Source of the DNA: Sesamum alatum
Taxonomy: Eukaryota; Streptophyta; Magnoliopsida; Lamiales; Pedaliaceae
Direction of reading: 5' to 3'
Length of the DNA: 64,000 bases
Assembly: GCA_034509735.1 (NCBI GenBank)
Contig: JACGWO010000006.1
Coordinates: forward strand, 1,193,001 to 1,257,000
In this document: one piece after another, positions 10,981-23,276 of the stretch
Layout of the letters: every line of letters starts with the position of its first letter
Numbering within the stretch: position 1 is the first letter of the stretch
The notes under the pieces: model-generated
Databases searched by the model: none
What the model was told of the DNA's origin: nothing
The model's input: only the letters and a program-made list of their open reading frames with translations
Program-made: the position numbers and the translations under genes

Positions 10981-12393
10981 TTGGATACAAACCCTTCTTT
11001 GACCCAAATTTATCATTATACGATATCTTGGCCTAGTGATTGAGGTAGAGATCCCATAAATAAACCTCGAGGTCATACAATTCGAGATCTTCATAAATAT
11101 CACCCCTTCATGTCCCGGTAGAACTTTTGACACATTGAATAGTACTCTTACGACCTTCTTGTTCTCTTCTCCTACAACCTTTTCAGTTAAATATCGAAAA
11201 ACAAAAGCATCGGAATTCCTAATACGACTTTATGATTTCTTACTATGTAAGATCCGCTACCAGATTCTCAACTTATCTAAACATATTTGAACCTTTTCAC
11301 GTTCGAAATAGACCCTAGTGGACTTTCTAAATTTAAACACACATCAAATAAAAACAATCGAAAAAACAAAAGAGTTCATTAAAATAATAATAATAATAAA
11401 ATTATTAATTATTTCAGAAACATAAATAACTAAAATTATGAGTCGATATATCATATGTTATGACGACCTCCAAGAAAAAAAAATTAAAGGAAATATTATT
11501 TACCAAATAAATGAATATAATACAATTTTCATTAAAAAAAATTAATATTTATTGGAAGGCATATTATGAGAACATGCACTGTACACTACTGTAAGTTAAA
11601 GAAGAATCTTCTGAAGTTGATAGGGTTTTAATAACTTAATTTAAATCCAAGCATGCTACGTTGCAAAACCGATCTGCATATATAATAGTAGATGACAACT
11701 CTGCATCTAAATTTTATAATTAATATATTAAATATTCATATACATATATATATATATGGATTTATTTAATTTTTCATCTATAATTTTTAATGCAGGAAGC
11801 AGTAAGTGCTACAACTAAGCCACGAGGAGTATTATTTTTGCCCTATGGTAGAGCAATGCAGTCTATTAAAGGGACAGCTGCAAAATTGTGAATAGTTATA
11901 ATTGAATTAATTACTATTTTAGATTTAAAATATATATTAGTATTTAAATTTAAAATATTGAATTAAATGTGCGATAAATTTCTATTAATTTGGTTTGCAT
12001 CATTATCTTTTTGTGGATTTTGTAATATCGTCGAATAAATTCACGAAATATAAATCGAGTTAAAACTTTGTAAAAATAAATGCATCGTTGAAGGGAAAAA
12101 ATTGAAGTATACAAGTTATCGAAGAATATAAGATAAAGTGATTAATTAACTAGAAATTGATCGGGTTGAAAGAATTCCAAATATATAGCATCATATTTTT
12201 TTTATATTTAAAATAAAACTCCAACTTCATTTTTTTTTTAAAAATAATAAAAATAAAGGCGCGTAAATGTACCAAGTTTTTCTCCTTGTAGTGCATGTAT
12301 CGCAGGTATATTCTGAACTATGGTAGTGATCGGGTTGAATTTATCCAAATTTATTATATACTCAAAAAAATATTAAAAGAAAATGAGGGGTGA
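10981..12393. other. AT-rich intergenic DNA
   Basis: This contains microsatellites, (AAT)n near 11383-11400 and (TA)n near 11743-11758, and no recognisable gene. A 72-codon minus frame (10915-11133) has no domain and overlaps the preceding repeat. Confidence 0.4.
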
Positions 12394-12677
12394 GGTAAAA
12401 TTGCAAAATTAATCTCATAATTTAGGGTGATTTTATATTTGACTCCACGCTTTATATAGTTTTAAAATTGACCCATATTTCGTTAAAAGTTATAAAAAGA
12501 ATTCAAAAATATTTGCAAAAAGGACCCCCACATTACAAAAAAGGGGTTTTTTTGCAATTTTCTTTAAAACTCTTTTACTACTTTTAACGACTATGAGGTT
12601 AATTTTTAAATCTCATAAAATATGTGGTAGCATATATAAATAATTTTAAATTGTAGGACTAATTTTACAATTTTACC
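12394..12677. mobile_element. Inverted-repeat MITE, second family
   Basis: The left end GGTAAAATTGCAAAATTAAT is inverted at the right end as ACTAATTTTACAATTTTACC. The inner arms (CTCATAATTTAGGG and AATTTTAAATTGTAGG) also pair. A second copy with the same termini and a readable target duplication lies at 41351-41866. No target duplication is clear for this copy. Confidence 0.6.
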
Positions 12678-14244
12678 AACAGGAGAAGCAAACAAATTGT
12701 TTTGGTAGGGGACTATGACCCTAATTGCGGAATTTTTCGTCATTAGATTTGTGTCTTTAGGCTTTAGCTGTTGTTGTTGTCACATAATGAATAATTATAC
12801 AAGACAGATTTTGTGATAATCCCATCACATAATAAAATAATTTGCTTTGACTGAGAAAAAGGTGTTTGACCAATTCTTCTTCTTCTAATAATAATAATAA
12901 TAATAATATAAGAATAATAAATTAAAATAAAATATACCACATTTACACATTTTCAAAAAGGGCAACAAAGCTTTTCTCAATATTATTCCACTTCCCTTTT
13001 TCTGTCCATATATACACGGCTTGCAACTTAATCAGTGCTATATGGCGCGGGATATTGTTCATTTTGACTGTGTATATGCATCACAATTTGTCCTGCAAAG
13101 ACACCTCACTAGAGAGATGAGATAGTGGGATTTATAAATCACTAAAACTCCTCGTTTGCAGTCAATGTCGAACGCTTGTTTACATCACAATGTGCGTGAA
13201 AAAAAATACTATGTATTAGTTGATTTTGGAAAAAAAATAAATAAATGATCTAGGATTGGAATGTTTTATATTTGAAGTTAAGAATTCCAAATATCTGATA
13301 ACAAATATTTTCAATTTATTGAATAAATCTATATTATAAAGTATTTTAAATTTTCAGTTATCATTTTAAACTATATTTAAGCAATATTAATTTATTTTAA
13401 GTTCTTTTCTATTTTGAGTCATTCCAAAAAAAAAAATAAAAAAAATCTCCCATCTAGTATAGCATAATTTAAATTTTGTGAGAAATTGATATTTATATAA
13501 TGTGTTTTATTCTTTGGTATTTAGTTGATGCATGTTTAATTTTCTCCAAATCATTTTAACTAATATTTGTCTTTGTGTGAATTAACACTGCGACAACCAT
13601 TGTTTCCAGTGACGTATTAACACATCAATAATCTCTTAGTCTAGTGGTTAATGTTAATATTTCAACACTTAATTCGAGATCATTGATTCGAGCTCTATCA
13701 AATATATAGGTGTTTGTCTCACTTTTTATATAAATTTATTATAATTTATTATTTTTATTAAAGTATTAATTGAATCGATATATTATTCAATTTATCAATT
13801 TATTCCAACATTGATGTAATAAAATCGAGGTATTGGCAGAGCCACCCATTTTTATTAATTTCCTACCAACACTTGAGAGAGAGCATTAGTTTATGTCCAC
13901 CACCTTCCCACCAACTATTACATGTCCACTACGTCTGTTCTGTTTCATTCTCCACTCTCAATGCAACTACTGCAGATGCTTCACTCAGTGTTTGATATAT
14001 ATTAAAAGAGGAGTTCGAGTTCATGGTTTTGACTTCCACTAAATCTACGAGTATTTGTCTAATTTAATATAAATTTATCGTAATATTAATTTAATGTAAT
14101 ACGAGTTTATTGATCGAATTAATGTATTGAGCAATTTATTAATATTGATATAATTATATAGTCACCGTTTGTATAAAAAAAAAGTATATATTGGATAGTT
14201 AAATATCTGATACATCTTTCCATTTTCTTTTTAAATAAAACTTA
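12678..14244. other. Intergenic with (AAT)n microsatellite
   Basis: An (AAT)n tract of about 24 bp lies at 12886-12909. Around 13000-13040 the word ATATATACACGG precedes more complex sequence and could be a promoter-like piece, but no transcript is recognisable. The remainder is AT-rich and featureless. Confidence 0.4.
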
Positions 14245-14608
14245 AGCTGAATAGCAATGACCTCCCCTGATGTTTGGGTATAATTAAGGATATCTTCTTG
14301 CTTTTTTAAAAATTACAAATACCCTAATGGGATCTATAATTTTTAATCAAATACCTGAAATGATTTATTTTGCCCTTTTGTTTTTTGTAATTGGAGAAAG
14401 TTCAACCGAGACAAATTACATTATTGCTTATCCGTGTAAAAAGCATAAAAAATTCTCTCCCTATACATTTTAGTCCAAAAAGTGAATGGAATTGAGTTAT
14501 TTGTTAGATGGTTACAAACCTCATGAGGGTTTATTTTTAAATTTTTTAAAAACTGAGGGAGTATCCATAATTATGCCAAATCTCATGAGAGATCATTGTA
14601 ATTCAGCC
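14245..14608. mobile_element. MULE-type MITE of the GGGTAAATTACAG family
   Basis: The inverted ends read AGCTGAATAGCAATGACC at left and, complemented, GGCTGAATTACAATGATC at right. Family-specific inner arms follow (AAATTACAAATACC, GTTAGATGGTTACAAACC). It is flanked by TAAAACTTA (14236-14244) and TAAAAATTA (14609-14617), a 9-bp target duplication with one mismatch. It is non-coding. Members of the same family lie at 31968, 42566, 44533, 47615, 48586, 49902 and, as a fragment, 56560. Confidence 0.75.
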
Positions 14609-15997
14609 TAAAAATTATATAACAATCATCTAGGTACGTGATATAATATTTAGAAACATAGTTTGTACCAACATATAAGATACACTCGATCCGTGCACAA
14701 AGTAGGGGCGAAAATTTATAAAATCATGAAAGGAAGACAATACAGAGACGCGACAAAAAATGCAATATTTTAGAAATTTTACATTTGATACACCATATCG
14801 ATGCTGATAAATCGTAAAAAAGTGTAAGAATATTTTAGAAATTCCATTTTTGACACACCAAATTGTCCTCTGGATGGCTGAATGGTAAAAAGGGGCAAAG
14901 AGAGATGGAAAATTTAATAATTCATAAAACTTACCATAAATTCATAATTGTTGAAGAATCGCATTTATTTTTAAACCCTTTGAATAAATCGTTCCCTAAA
15001 TTAAGGAACTATCAATATGTTATGATGACATGTGTGTGTAATATAATTGGACCTAATGATTCATCAATCAATCATCATGCATTAATTATTAATTGTTAAT
15101 TGTTAAAAGCGAGTAGAGGTGCAGTAATAATTACTTAATTATGATTAACTTACTATATTTGTGGCAACTTTTTCGAATTTGTCAAATATTTAATTTTTTA
15201 TTTAATGTATTATATTATAAATTAAGTATTTTTCTTCAATTATAGTTTATATTCATGGTTATATATCAAAATTCAGAAAATATTTTATTCGATTTTGCTT
15301 TTGTTGGAAAAACATTTATTTATGCGTATTATTCATAAATACAAACTTTTCTTGCATTTATAGTAAATTATTAATCTTCTTGCACATAATTAGGAAAAAA
15401 TCAGTAATTGATGAATTATAATAAATAATTTTCCATGCACATTTTATTAAAATAATTGAAAATTTTGAGTTTTGTTCCCATTTAAATCATATAAAATATA
15501 TTTAAAAAATATTATACTTTATTTTAATAATAAAATTAATATTAGTCGTGTTTAAGCTTAGCTGTATTGGGCGGGATTTTCGGCAGTCAAACCCCCAGTC
15601 GGAGTCACACTGCCTTCCTTTTCAGTCAGACCCGAACCCGATATGAGTGGTCCATCCATACCCGTATGGAGTCGGATCTAGGTGACCCGTTTCGGCGGCC
15701 GCCGGCGAAAGTTCTATTTCCTATTAAACTTTAAAAGGAAAGAGAAAATGAGAAGGCCTTTTTTTCACCTTTTTCTGCGCGCTGTTGTTCATTTTAGAGA
15801 GAGAAAGACTGACTGGCCTTTCACTTTCTCTCTCTACTACTGCTCTCCATCATCATCACTATTACTGCTCAATATTCAGCATTCACTATTCTCACCGCCA
15901 TTTTCTCTCTCTGCCCACCTAAAACCCAGAATCTTGTCTTTTTTTTTAGGAAAAAATCATTTTCTCTCTCCTCCGTCAACGGGAGCAAAGTGAAACA
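14609..15997 (+). promoter_or_regulatory. Upstream region of the LRR pseudokinase gene
   Basis: Bases 14620-15540 are AT-rich without recognisable content. From about 15560 the sequence becomes GC-richer, and from 15780 to 15985 it is dominated by CTCTCT/TTCTC runs typical of plant core promoters and 5' leaders. The start of transcription is likely near 15800-15950, but no single TATA box stands out. The open frame 15682-15993 has no domain and is taken as leader sequence. Confidence 0.5.
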
Positions 15998-16066
15998 ATG
16001 AGGAGAGAGTTTTTGTTTTTTTTGTTTTTGGGGTATGTTTTGTTTGAAGATGGGAGTAGAGTTTGA
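15998..16066 (+). promoter_or_regulatory. Possible upstream ORF (22 codons)
   Basis: An ATG at 15998 (context CAATGA) opens a 22-codon frame rich in Phe and Leu that stops at TGA 16064-16066, about 215 bp before the first in-frame ATG of the LRR pseudokinase. If the mRNA starts upstream, this uORF could reduce main-frame translation. Conservation of the peptide was not tested. Confidence 0.35.
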
Positions 16067-16117
16067 AGAAGAATCAAAGCAATGCTTCTTCATTTTGTGA
16101 TTCGTTTTTTCGTGGAG

Positions 16118-16256
16118 GTAAGCTTGACGGGGAGTTTTTGGTGTTTGTAATTTTAAATGTTTCTTCTGTTCCCAAGCTACGTGTATTGAATGTGCGCCCC
16201 GAGAATCCCTAAATTTCGAGTGAGTGTGGCAAAATCCCTGTTGTTTGTACTTGTAG
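16118..16256 (+). other. Possible 5' leader intron of the LRR pseudokinase gene
   Basis: A strong donor (GAG|GTAAGCTTG) at 16118 and an acceptor (TTGTAG|AT) ending at 16256 bracket 139 bp of T-rich, intron-like sequence just before the start codon. No transcript evidence is available, so this is a prediction from splice sites alone. Confidence 0.4.
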
Positions 16257-16282
16257 ATATGTGATCGTGGCGGGGATTTTTC

Positions 16283-19200
16283 ATGAAGTTCAATGAAGTT
16301 GGAGCAGAAATGGTGGATCAGTGGAGCAGGGTAGTATTCATTTGTTTACCTTTGTTTTTCTTTCTGTTTGGTCATACATTTGAGCAGCAATTCTTGGTGT
16401 CGAGGCAAGAAAGATTGGCGTTGCTTCAGTTGAGATCTTCACTGGGGTTGAGGGCTAAGGAGTGGCCTATAAAATCCGACCCGTGTAGTTCGTGGGCGGG
16501 TATTCAGTGCACCAATGGCCGGGTTACTGGGATCAATATTTCAGGGTTCAGGAGAACAAGGAGGGGAAGTCAAAACCCTCAGTTTTCAGTCGATGCCCTC
16601 CAAAATTTGACTCTTCTATCTTCATTCAACGCCTCGCGTTTTGCATTGCCGGGTTCCATTCCTGACTGGTTAGGATTGCAGCTTGCCGCACTCCAAGTGC
16701 TTGATCTTAGGTCTTGTTTGATTAATGGTGCTATTCCATTCACTATTGGCAATTTGAGTAGCTTAGTTGAACTGCATTTGTCTAATAACAATCTTACTGG
16801 TGTAGTTCCATCTAGTTTAGGTCAGTTATTTGGGCTATCGGTGCTTGATCTTTCACAGAATTTGCTCACAGGGTCTATTCCGGCATCGTTTGCCGCGCTT
16901 GGGAACCTTACTTTGCTGGATATGTCTTTGAATTTCTTGTCTGGAGTTATTCCTCCTGGAATCGGGACTTTGTCTGGGTTGCAGTTCTTGAATCTTTCAG
17001 GGAACAGTTTGTCTTCTTCAATACCGGCCCAACTTGGTGATCTTTCTAGTCTGGTTGAACTTGATCTTGGATTTAATTCTTTGTCAGGATCAGTGCCTCC
17101 AGACTTGGGAGGGCTGAGAAGCTTGCAGCGAATGGTACTTCAGAACAATTTTCTTTCAGGATCGTTGCCTGTTGATCTCTTTCCTCCTTCGACTCAGTTG
17201 AAGGTTGTGGTTCTGAGTCATAATGCTTTCATTGGTGATTTTCCGGAATTGCTGTGGTCAATTCCGTCGTTGCAGTTCCTTGATGTGTCTGGGAATAACT
17301 TTACCGGTGTAATGCCAAGTGTCAGTTCAATTGCTAATGTAACTATTGCCGTATTTAACATTTCCCGGAATTTGTTTTATGGAAGTCTTACACCTGTAAT
17401 TAGGAGGTTTGGTTTTATTGACATGTCGGGCAATTATTTCGAGGGTCCAGTTCCAATTTATGCACGTGGCAACACATCTCTTAGTAGGAATTGCCTCCGA
17501 AATGTGACTAATCAGAGGACCGCGACAGATTGTGCCTCATTCTATGCGGAAAGGGGTTTGGTATTCGATAACTTTGGAGAGCCAAATGTCACTCAACCTC
17601 CTCAAGCTCCACCAGAATCCGACAATAAGAGCCATAAATTAGTTATTATTTTAGCTTCCGTTTTGGGAGGTGTTGGGCTTATCGGATTTCTGGTATTGAT
17701 AACTGTACTGCTGTTTGTATGCAAGCGCAGGAGGGATACGACAAACCAAAGAGGTACCGGTGTGGGCCCTGTTCCTGCTGGCGAAAGTCCTGACCCTGGA
17801 GCATCGTTGAACTTTTCTGCACTGGGAGATGCCTTTACATATCAGCAGATTCTTCAAGCCACCGGTGAATTGAATGATGCAAATCTGATCAAGCATGGTC
17901 ATTCCGGGGACCTATTTTGTGGAAGACTTGAAGATGGAATCCCTATAATCATAAAAAAGATAGATTTGCATTCATCTGTTAAAAAGGAAGCATACATGTT
18001 AGAGTTGGAGCTTTTTAGCAAGGTTTCCCATCCTAGATTGGTCCCTCTCTTGGGGCATTGCTTGGAGAATGAGAATGACAAGTTTCTTGTTTACAAACAC
18101 ATGCCAAATGGAGACCTGTCCACTGCTTTATTCAAGAAAACAAATCCAGATGATGACAGTTTACAATCACTGGATTGGATAACTAGACTAAAAATCGCTA
18201 TTGGAGCTGCTGAGGGTCTGTCTTACTTACATCATGAATGTACTCCACCGCTTGTTCACAGGTACTACTGAATCACATGTGTTAATCTTTCGACTTTTAG
18301 CCGATTGCTTTACAGAAATAAAAGATACACTTGCTTAAAAGTCAACAATTAACCTTTTACTTTCAGCTGATTGCGTTTTATTGATTTCTGTGTTGGACTG
18401 CACAACACAGGAGACTGATTTCAATTAATGAGAAACGGAAGGAGTTGGAGAGCATAACTTTTTTTGTTTAAGTTTATTTGTTTTATTGCTAAATGTGTCA
18501 AAGATTTGTAATACTGCCAATTATGGTTCCAGCACTATTACACAATTGGCATTGTGTACGCATTTTGTTGTTATTCTGATGTAAGCTATTTACTGAAGCA
18601 CATAAAGTAGAGGGGTGTATTTTATGTTTTAACTTTAAGTAAGAGTTGTTGAAACTAGGATATAAGCTCAAGTTCTGATATTGGAATCATTGTTATTGTT
18701 CCCTACCATTTCGGGTACTGTGAAGTGCTTGCTGAAATTTGTTACCCAACTCCGATAAGTTTTTACCAAACTTGGACTATTGTTGCAGTTATAACTCCCC
18801 ATTTATGATTGATTGCATCCCTTCAAATGAGACAAAAAAGCTCTTTTAGTAAATAAAAGGTTGTGCAGGCATCCTGTTCTTCCGTTCGCATTTTGGATTG
18901 TGCCCATCCGTTTAACCCTTGTCTTGAGCCAATTTATGTTCTCAACTGGAGCTGGGTTTGGTCTTATAAGAAATAGAATTAAGCGGAGTCCAAGTTGGAG
19001 AGGTGCAGCAGTTTTTCTAGTAAACAAAATATAAATAACACCACATACTCAGTGGAGATAGTTTCGACAACTGGGTTACAAATACTTGTACATTTATTTA
19101 GGAAATGCAATGAGTTTTCGATGTTCCTTACTAAATATATTGGTAATTCTAATGAAGCAATGTTTTTCTCTTAATTTTTCTTTTTCGTTTCTCTGATGAG

Positions 19201-21324
19201 TAGACTCTTGAAGACTTCATACAAACACTCAATTATTGTTGTCTACTGTGTTTCTTGGTTCTTGTCAGATGCCTGCTCATTCGACACTTGGATGTCACTA
19301 GGGTGAAGTTTTGTATTTCTAAAATTCGAAACCCTTAGAGTAGCTAGAAATAAGTGGAAGTGTAAGAAGAACTGGAGCAGAAGTTTCTTAGATAGAAGGT
19401 TCCAGGTCTTGACTATGTAATCTTCTCAATCCATGTCTGAAGAGCTCGGAATGGTTAGGGTTTAGGCTGCCTTATAGTTTTGGCTCTGTATCTATGAACT
19501 CCGTACTGGTGATACCTACGGTATTGATAAATTGTGTACTGCATCTGCTTCGGCAATCTAATCTCCGAAAAAAATAACATTTACTTGTTCGTATTCTTGA
19601 AGGGATGTTCAAGCCAGCAGCATACTTCTTGATGATAAGTACGAGGTCAGGTTAGGAAGCTTGAGTGAGGTTTGTGCTCAAGAAGGTGACAGTCATCAAA
19701 GTAGGATCACAAGGTTGCTGCGGTTGCCACAGTTAGTATTTTCTTTTGTGATTCCGACAGTTGAATATTTCGTACACTTCAAATTTTAATTTGTCGCTGA
19801 TATCATGTCATTTATACTTGCCAATATTTTCTGCTGAATTTAGAATTATTCAGTATGAGAATTACCTTTTTCTGTTTCGTGTTTTATGTTAACGCTCTTA
19901 CTTACAATGCTTTATTCAGATTGTGACTCTTTTTTTTTTTCCTTATATGCAGGACATCAGACCAGGGTGTTTCAGGTATGTCTAGATTCATTTCATTTGA
20001 TTTTTGCTTTGTTACTATCTTTTCCTTGTATATGAGTTAGAACTCCGATTCTGGCCTATCTATTTTGGTAGTTCGATTGTGGAATTTATTTCTTTCTGTA
20101 TTTGTGGAATGTGAGTGTGACTGTCCTTCGCTGCTGCAGAATTCTGAATGCAATTCCACACCATGCTATGATTAAATCTAAACTATAAGTTTTGAAGTTA
20201 TTGCCTATCCTGATGATGCAGGAGCAGATTGCTTCTTCATCTTCAAATGACTGACCATGCAGTTTAGAATTTTATACTAGCCAAATCTTGAAATAGTTTG
20301 CCATATGTTCGTAAGAACCCATAGCTGTCGAGCAACTTGTCACCGACTTAATTTTCTGAAGTGTAAGAATCGACTATTCTGTGTTTGTGATGGTTGATTA
20401 CAAACTACTCTGAAAAGCCCCGACTGAAGAATCATTATTTTGATAGTTAAACACCAACAATATTTTGCAGAAACATTAAAGCATAGATGCAAACTAAAGT
20501 GGTCTTTTAATTTTTTTGACTTGAGGCAATTAAGATTAAGAGAATTGTGCCATCATTCGCGGAGCAGTGTCACCAATCCAAGCTGCGGCATTTAATATTA
20601 TCATTGAACATGCTTTATAGTTTTGTTTATTTACTCCAGTGTTCCTATTTCTTATTCATAGAGTAATGATCCAATTATTCTCCTGACTTAATGACCAGGT
20701 ACAGCGAACGCGACGTGTGCTTATGATGTATACTGCTTTGGGAAGGTTCTGCTGGAGCTAGTGACCGGTAGGCTGGGAATTAGTTCCTCCACCGATTCCA
20801 CCACGAAGGAATGGTTGGAAGCAACATTACCTTACATTAGCATATACGACAAGGAGCTCGTCACAAACATCGTGGATCCATCATTAATCATAGATGAGGA
20901 TCTCCTCGAGGAAGTCTGGGCTATGGCTATTGTTGCTAGGTCTTGTCTAAATCCCAAGCCTGCACGTCGGCCCCTAATGAGATACATCCTTAAAGCTTTG
21001 GAAAATCCTCTTAAGGTTGTAAGAGAAGAGCAGACTAGTTCCGCCAGGCTTAGAACCACATCCTCTAGAGGGTCTTGGAATGCTGCTCTTTTCGGCAGCT
21101 GGCGACATAGTTCATCAGATGTTGTGGCCACATCAGCAGCAGCAACGACTTCTCATAAAGTTGAAGGGCCAAGCAGTTTTAAGCAGTCGGGAACAACGGG
21201 TTCTCAAGGGAGCGGTCATAATGGGGAGGGGAACGGTCATTCATCCTCAACTAGACGACAGTCCAAGGATATCTTTCCAGAGCCTTTGGACGAGCAGGAT
21301 GCAGAGAGATCGCATGAGGACTAA
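16283..21324 (+). CDS. LRR receptor-like protein with pseudokinase domain (At2g16250 type)
   Basis: Exons: 16283-18261, 19603-19731, 19953-19975 (only 23 nt), 20699-21324; 918 residues. The Met at codon 10 (16310, better context) matches the start of Arabidopsis At2g16250 as I remember it and is probably the true start. Order: signal peptide (about 15-35), N-cap with DPCSSW near 66, roughly ten LRRs to about 410 with many N-glycosylation sites, one membrane helix (about 453-480), then a kinase-like domain (about 518-825) and a Ser/Gly-rich tail. The kinase core is degenerate: the glycine loop reads KHGHSGDLF, the catalytic loop HRDVQASSILL lacks the usual Lys and Asn, DFG is replaced by LGS, and no APE follows. 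The VAIK-type Lys is kept (IIIKK). It is expected at the plasma membrane as a non-catalytic receptor or scaffold. The ligand is unknown. Confidence 0.93.
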
Positions 21325-21956
21325 ATGCGGGTGTAGATGGTTTCTTAATTCTTTTCCAATGATTATGGCAGACTCCAGATTTTGATGTCTTTGCTGCTTA
21401 GTCTCCCTCTGTACATTCTCCTCCGCTCTGATATTGCTGGGGTTAACGAGCCAGTTTCGTGCGTCGTTGCATTACATGAAAGTTACTCTGTTTCTTGGAC
21501 GAAAAACGGACCCGAACCCAACGAGGTGTTTGTTGCAACAGTGACAGCCAATTGTTTACAGATTTAGAAGAGACCTTTTCTTTCTTGTTGTTTAGATTTG
21601 AAGGGCAGGTTTTAGAAATAGCAGGGGTCGGATGGTGGTGGTTCTTTTGTTCTTTGTTTCGAGGCTTGTTTTTGGTGTAAACAAGCTGTGCAATTTTTTT
21701 AGTGTTTTTTTCTTTCTGTAATTTATATGTTGTCTTATCTGTGTTTGGTGAATTGTAAATTTGATGACATTTTGGATATGGGTCTTCCAATTTGGAAGGA
21801 GAAAAGAGCAGAGAATTAAGTACATTGTTTCATTTGTCGAATTAGTTTCTTTTCTGAATAGGAGGATTCTACGAAATGCTGGAATGAATGCCCTCTTCGA
21901 GTCTGGTAATAGAAATTGTGTGAATTGGGAGGAAAAAGAAGAAAAATAAATAGTTG

Positions 21957-22028
21957 AGGTCCCACCGAGATTTGAACTCGGGTTACTGGATTCAGAGTCC
22001 AATGTCCTGACCACTAGACCATGGGACC
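21957..22028 (-). tRNA. tRNA-Gln (CUG anticodon)
   Basis: Read on the minus strand, this 72-nt gene has a 7-bp acceptor stem (GGTCCCA with TGGGACC), a D arm with TGGTCTAGTGG (A box), anticodon loop CTCTGAA giving anticodon CTG, and a T arm with GAGTTCAAATCTC (B box). The last base is T, as in plant nuclear tRNA-Gln. It has no intron and no encoded CCA. It lies in the 3' interval between the LRR gene and the AP-3 gene and should be transcribed by RNA polymerase III from its internal promoter. All stems look intact, so it is probably functional. Confidence 0.95.
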
Positions 22029-23276
22029 TTCTTGAGGGACTTGATCATATAACTAAATTAACACATATGCGATGAATTAAGTGAAAGTTTGACATCTCAA
22101 AAAATGAGTTTAATTGAGATAATTTTTTACTACTTGATTGGTTTAAAATAAAAATATAATGATAACAATTGATGTGGTATTAACGGGTATTACATAAAGA
22201 ATATTTTATGTTTATATTTAATTGTTTAAATTATATATATATAATAATTCGATAAAATTAATTAATTGTTTAGAAGAACTTCATATTCAAATTATAGTAA
22301 CTCAAAATTCATGTATTATTAAAAGTCCAGAATGCAAAATTCATTTTTGTAAAACTTAAATTTGGCCTCTATACAAAAGAAATATGTTTAAGTCTTTAAG
22401 ATAACAAATCAATTTTAAGCCTTTTAGTTGGAATTTGGCATTTAAGAGGTTTTTAAAGACGTCAGTTGCATTGTATCTTGAACTATCGCGTATTTAACTT
22501 TAATTATTCTGAAACTTGTTACATTTTGTTACTTAAACACTTTAGCTCTATATGTTCTTATTATTGTATAATTGACTTTAATTATTCCCACAATCTATTA
22601 TTTCTTGTCAATGAAATATTTTTAACTATATATATTCTTGTTTTTATATTAGTCTCAACATCTTATTTATGTTATAAGTGTGAAAACCATCAAACACCCC
22701 AAAACCGTACGCAACTGCACTTTTAATTTTGGTAATTTGAAAATTTATTTTATAAACTATCAATAACAATTTAATTTAAAAAGAACTTTAGAAAAATCAA
22801 AATCGCACCGCGAACACCCTACTTTAAGATATGTTGGGGTGTTTTTTTTTTTTTCTTGAAATGAGAAATATTTTCGCAAAAATAAATAGAAGCCTACTTG
22901 AATGAAATGAGATGAAAATAATCCGACAAGCAAGTTAGAGACCAGCGTCTACAATAGGAAATTGTTAATGACTCTGTGATAGGCTAAACTAGCAATAGAA
23001 ATATGCATAATCCGAGACAACAAAATGTGGGCGCTGTACCAAAGTGCTATGGCTGTCTGTAGTTCATCTTTGCTGGAAAAGGAATCATCTCATTCAATTC
23101 AAGGAATGTCTCACTCGGACACGCCCCGTGATGCGAAATCTTGCTTGTTAAAGAAACCATAAAGCAGCATTAGCAGAAGCTAGATGTCAAATATATCTAT
23201 CTTCCAAGTACTGCGCAGATCGATGGCCAAAGAGGTCTCAAGCCCTTAACGTAAAGAAGTTACAAGCGATCGGCTG
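22029..23276. other. Intergenic; AT-rich part and AP-3 sigma 3' region
   Basis: Bases 22060-22830 are AT-rich, with fragments that resemble inverted-repeat elements but no clear ends. Bases 22860-23276 are more complex and probably hold the 3' untranslated region of the minus-strand AP-3 sigma gene. No further gene is recognised. The 86-codon frame at 22466-22726 has no domain. Confidence 0.45.

Noticed and set aside
17651..18081. Minus-strand frames inside the first exon of the LRR gene
   Set aside because: Antisense shadows of the coding exon; no independent signal.
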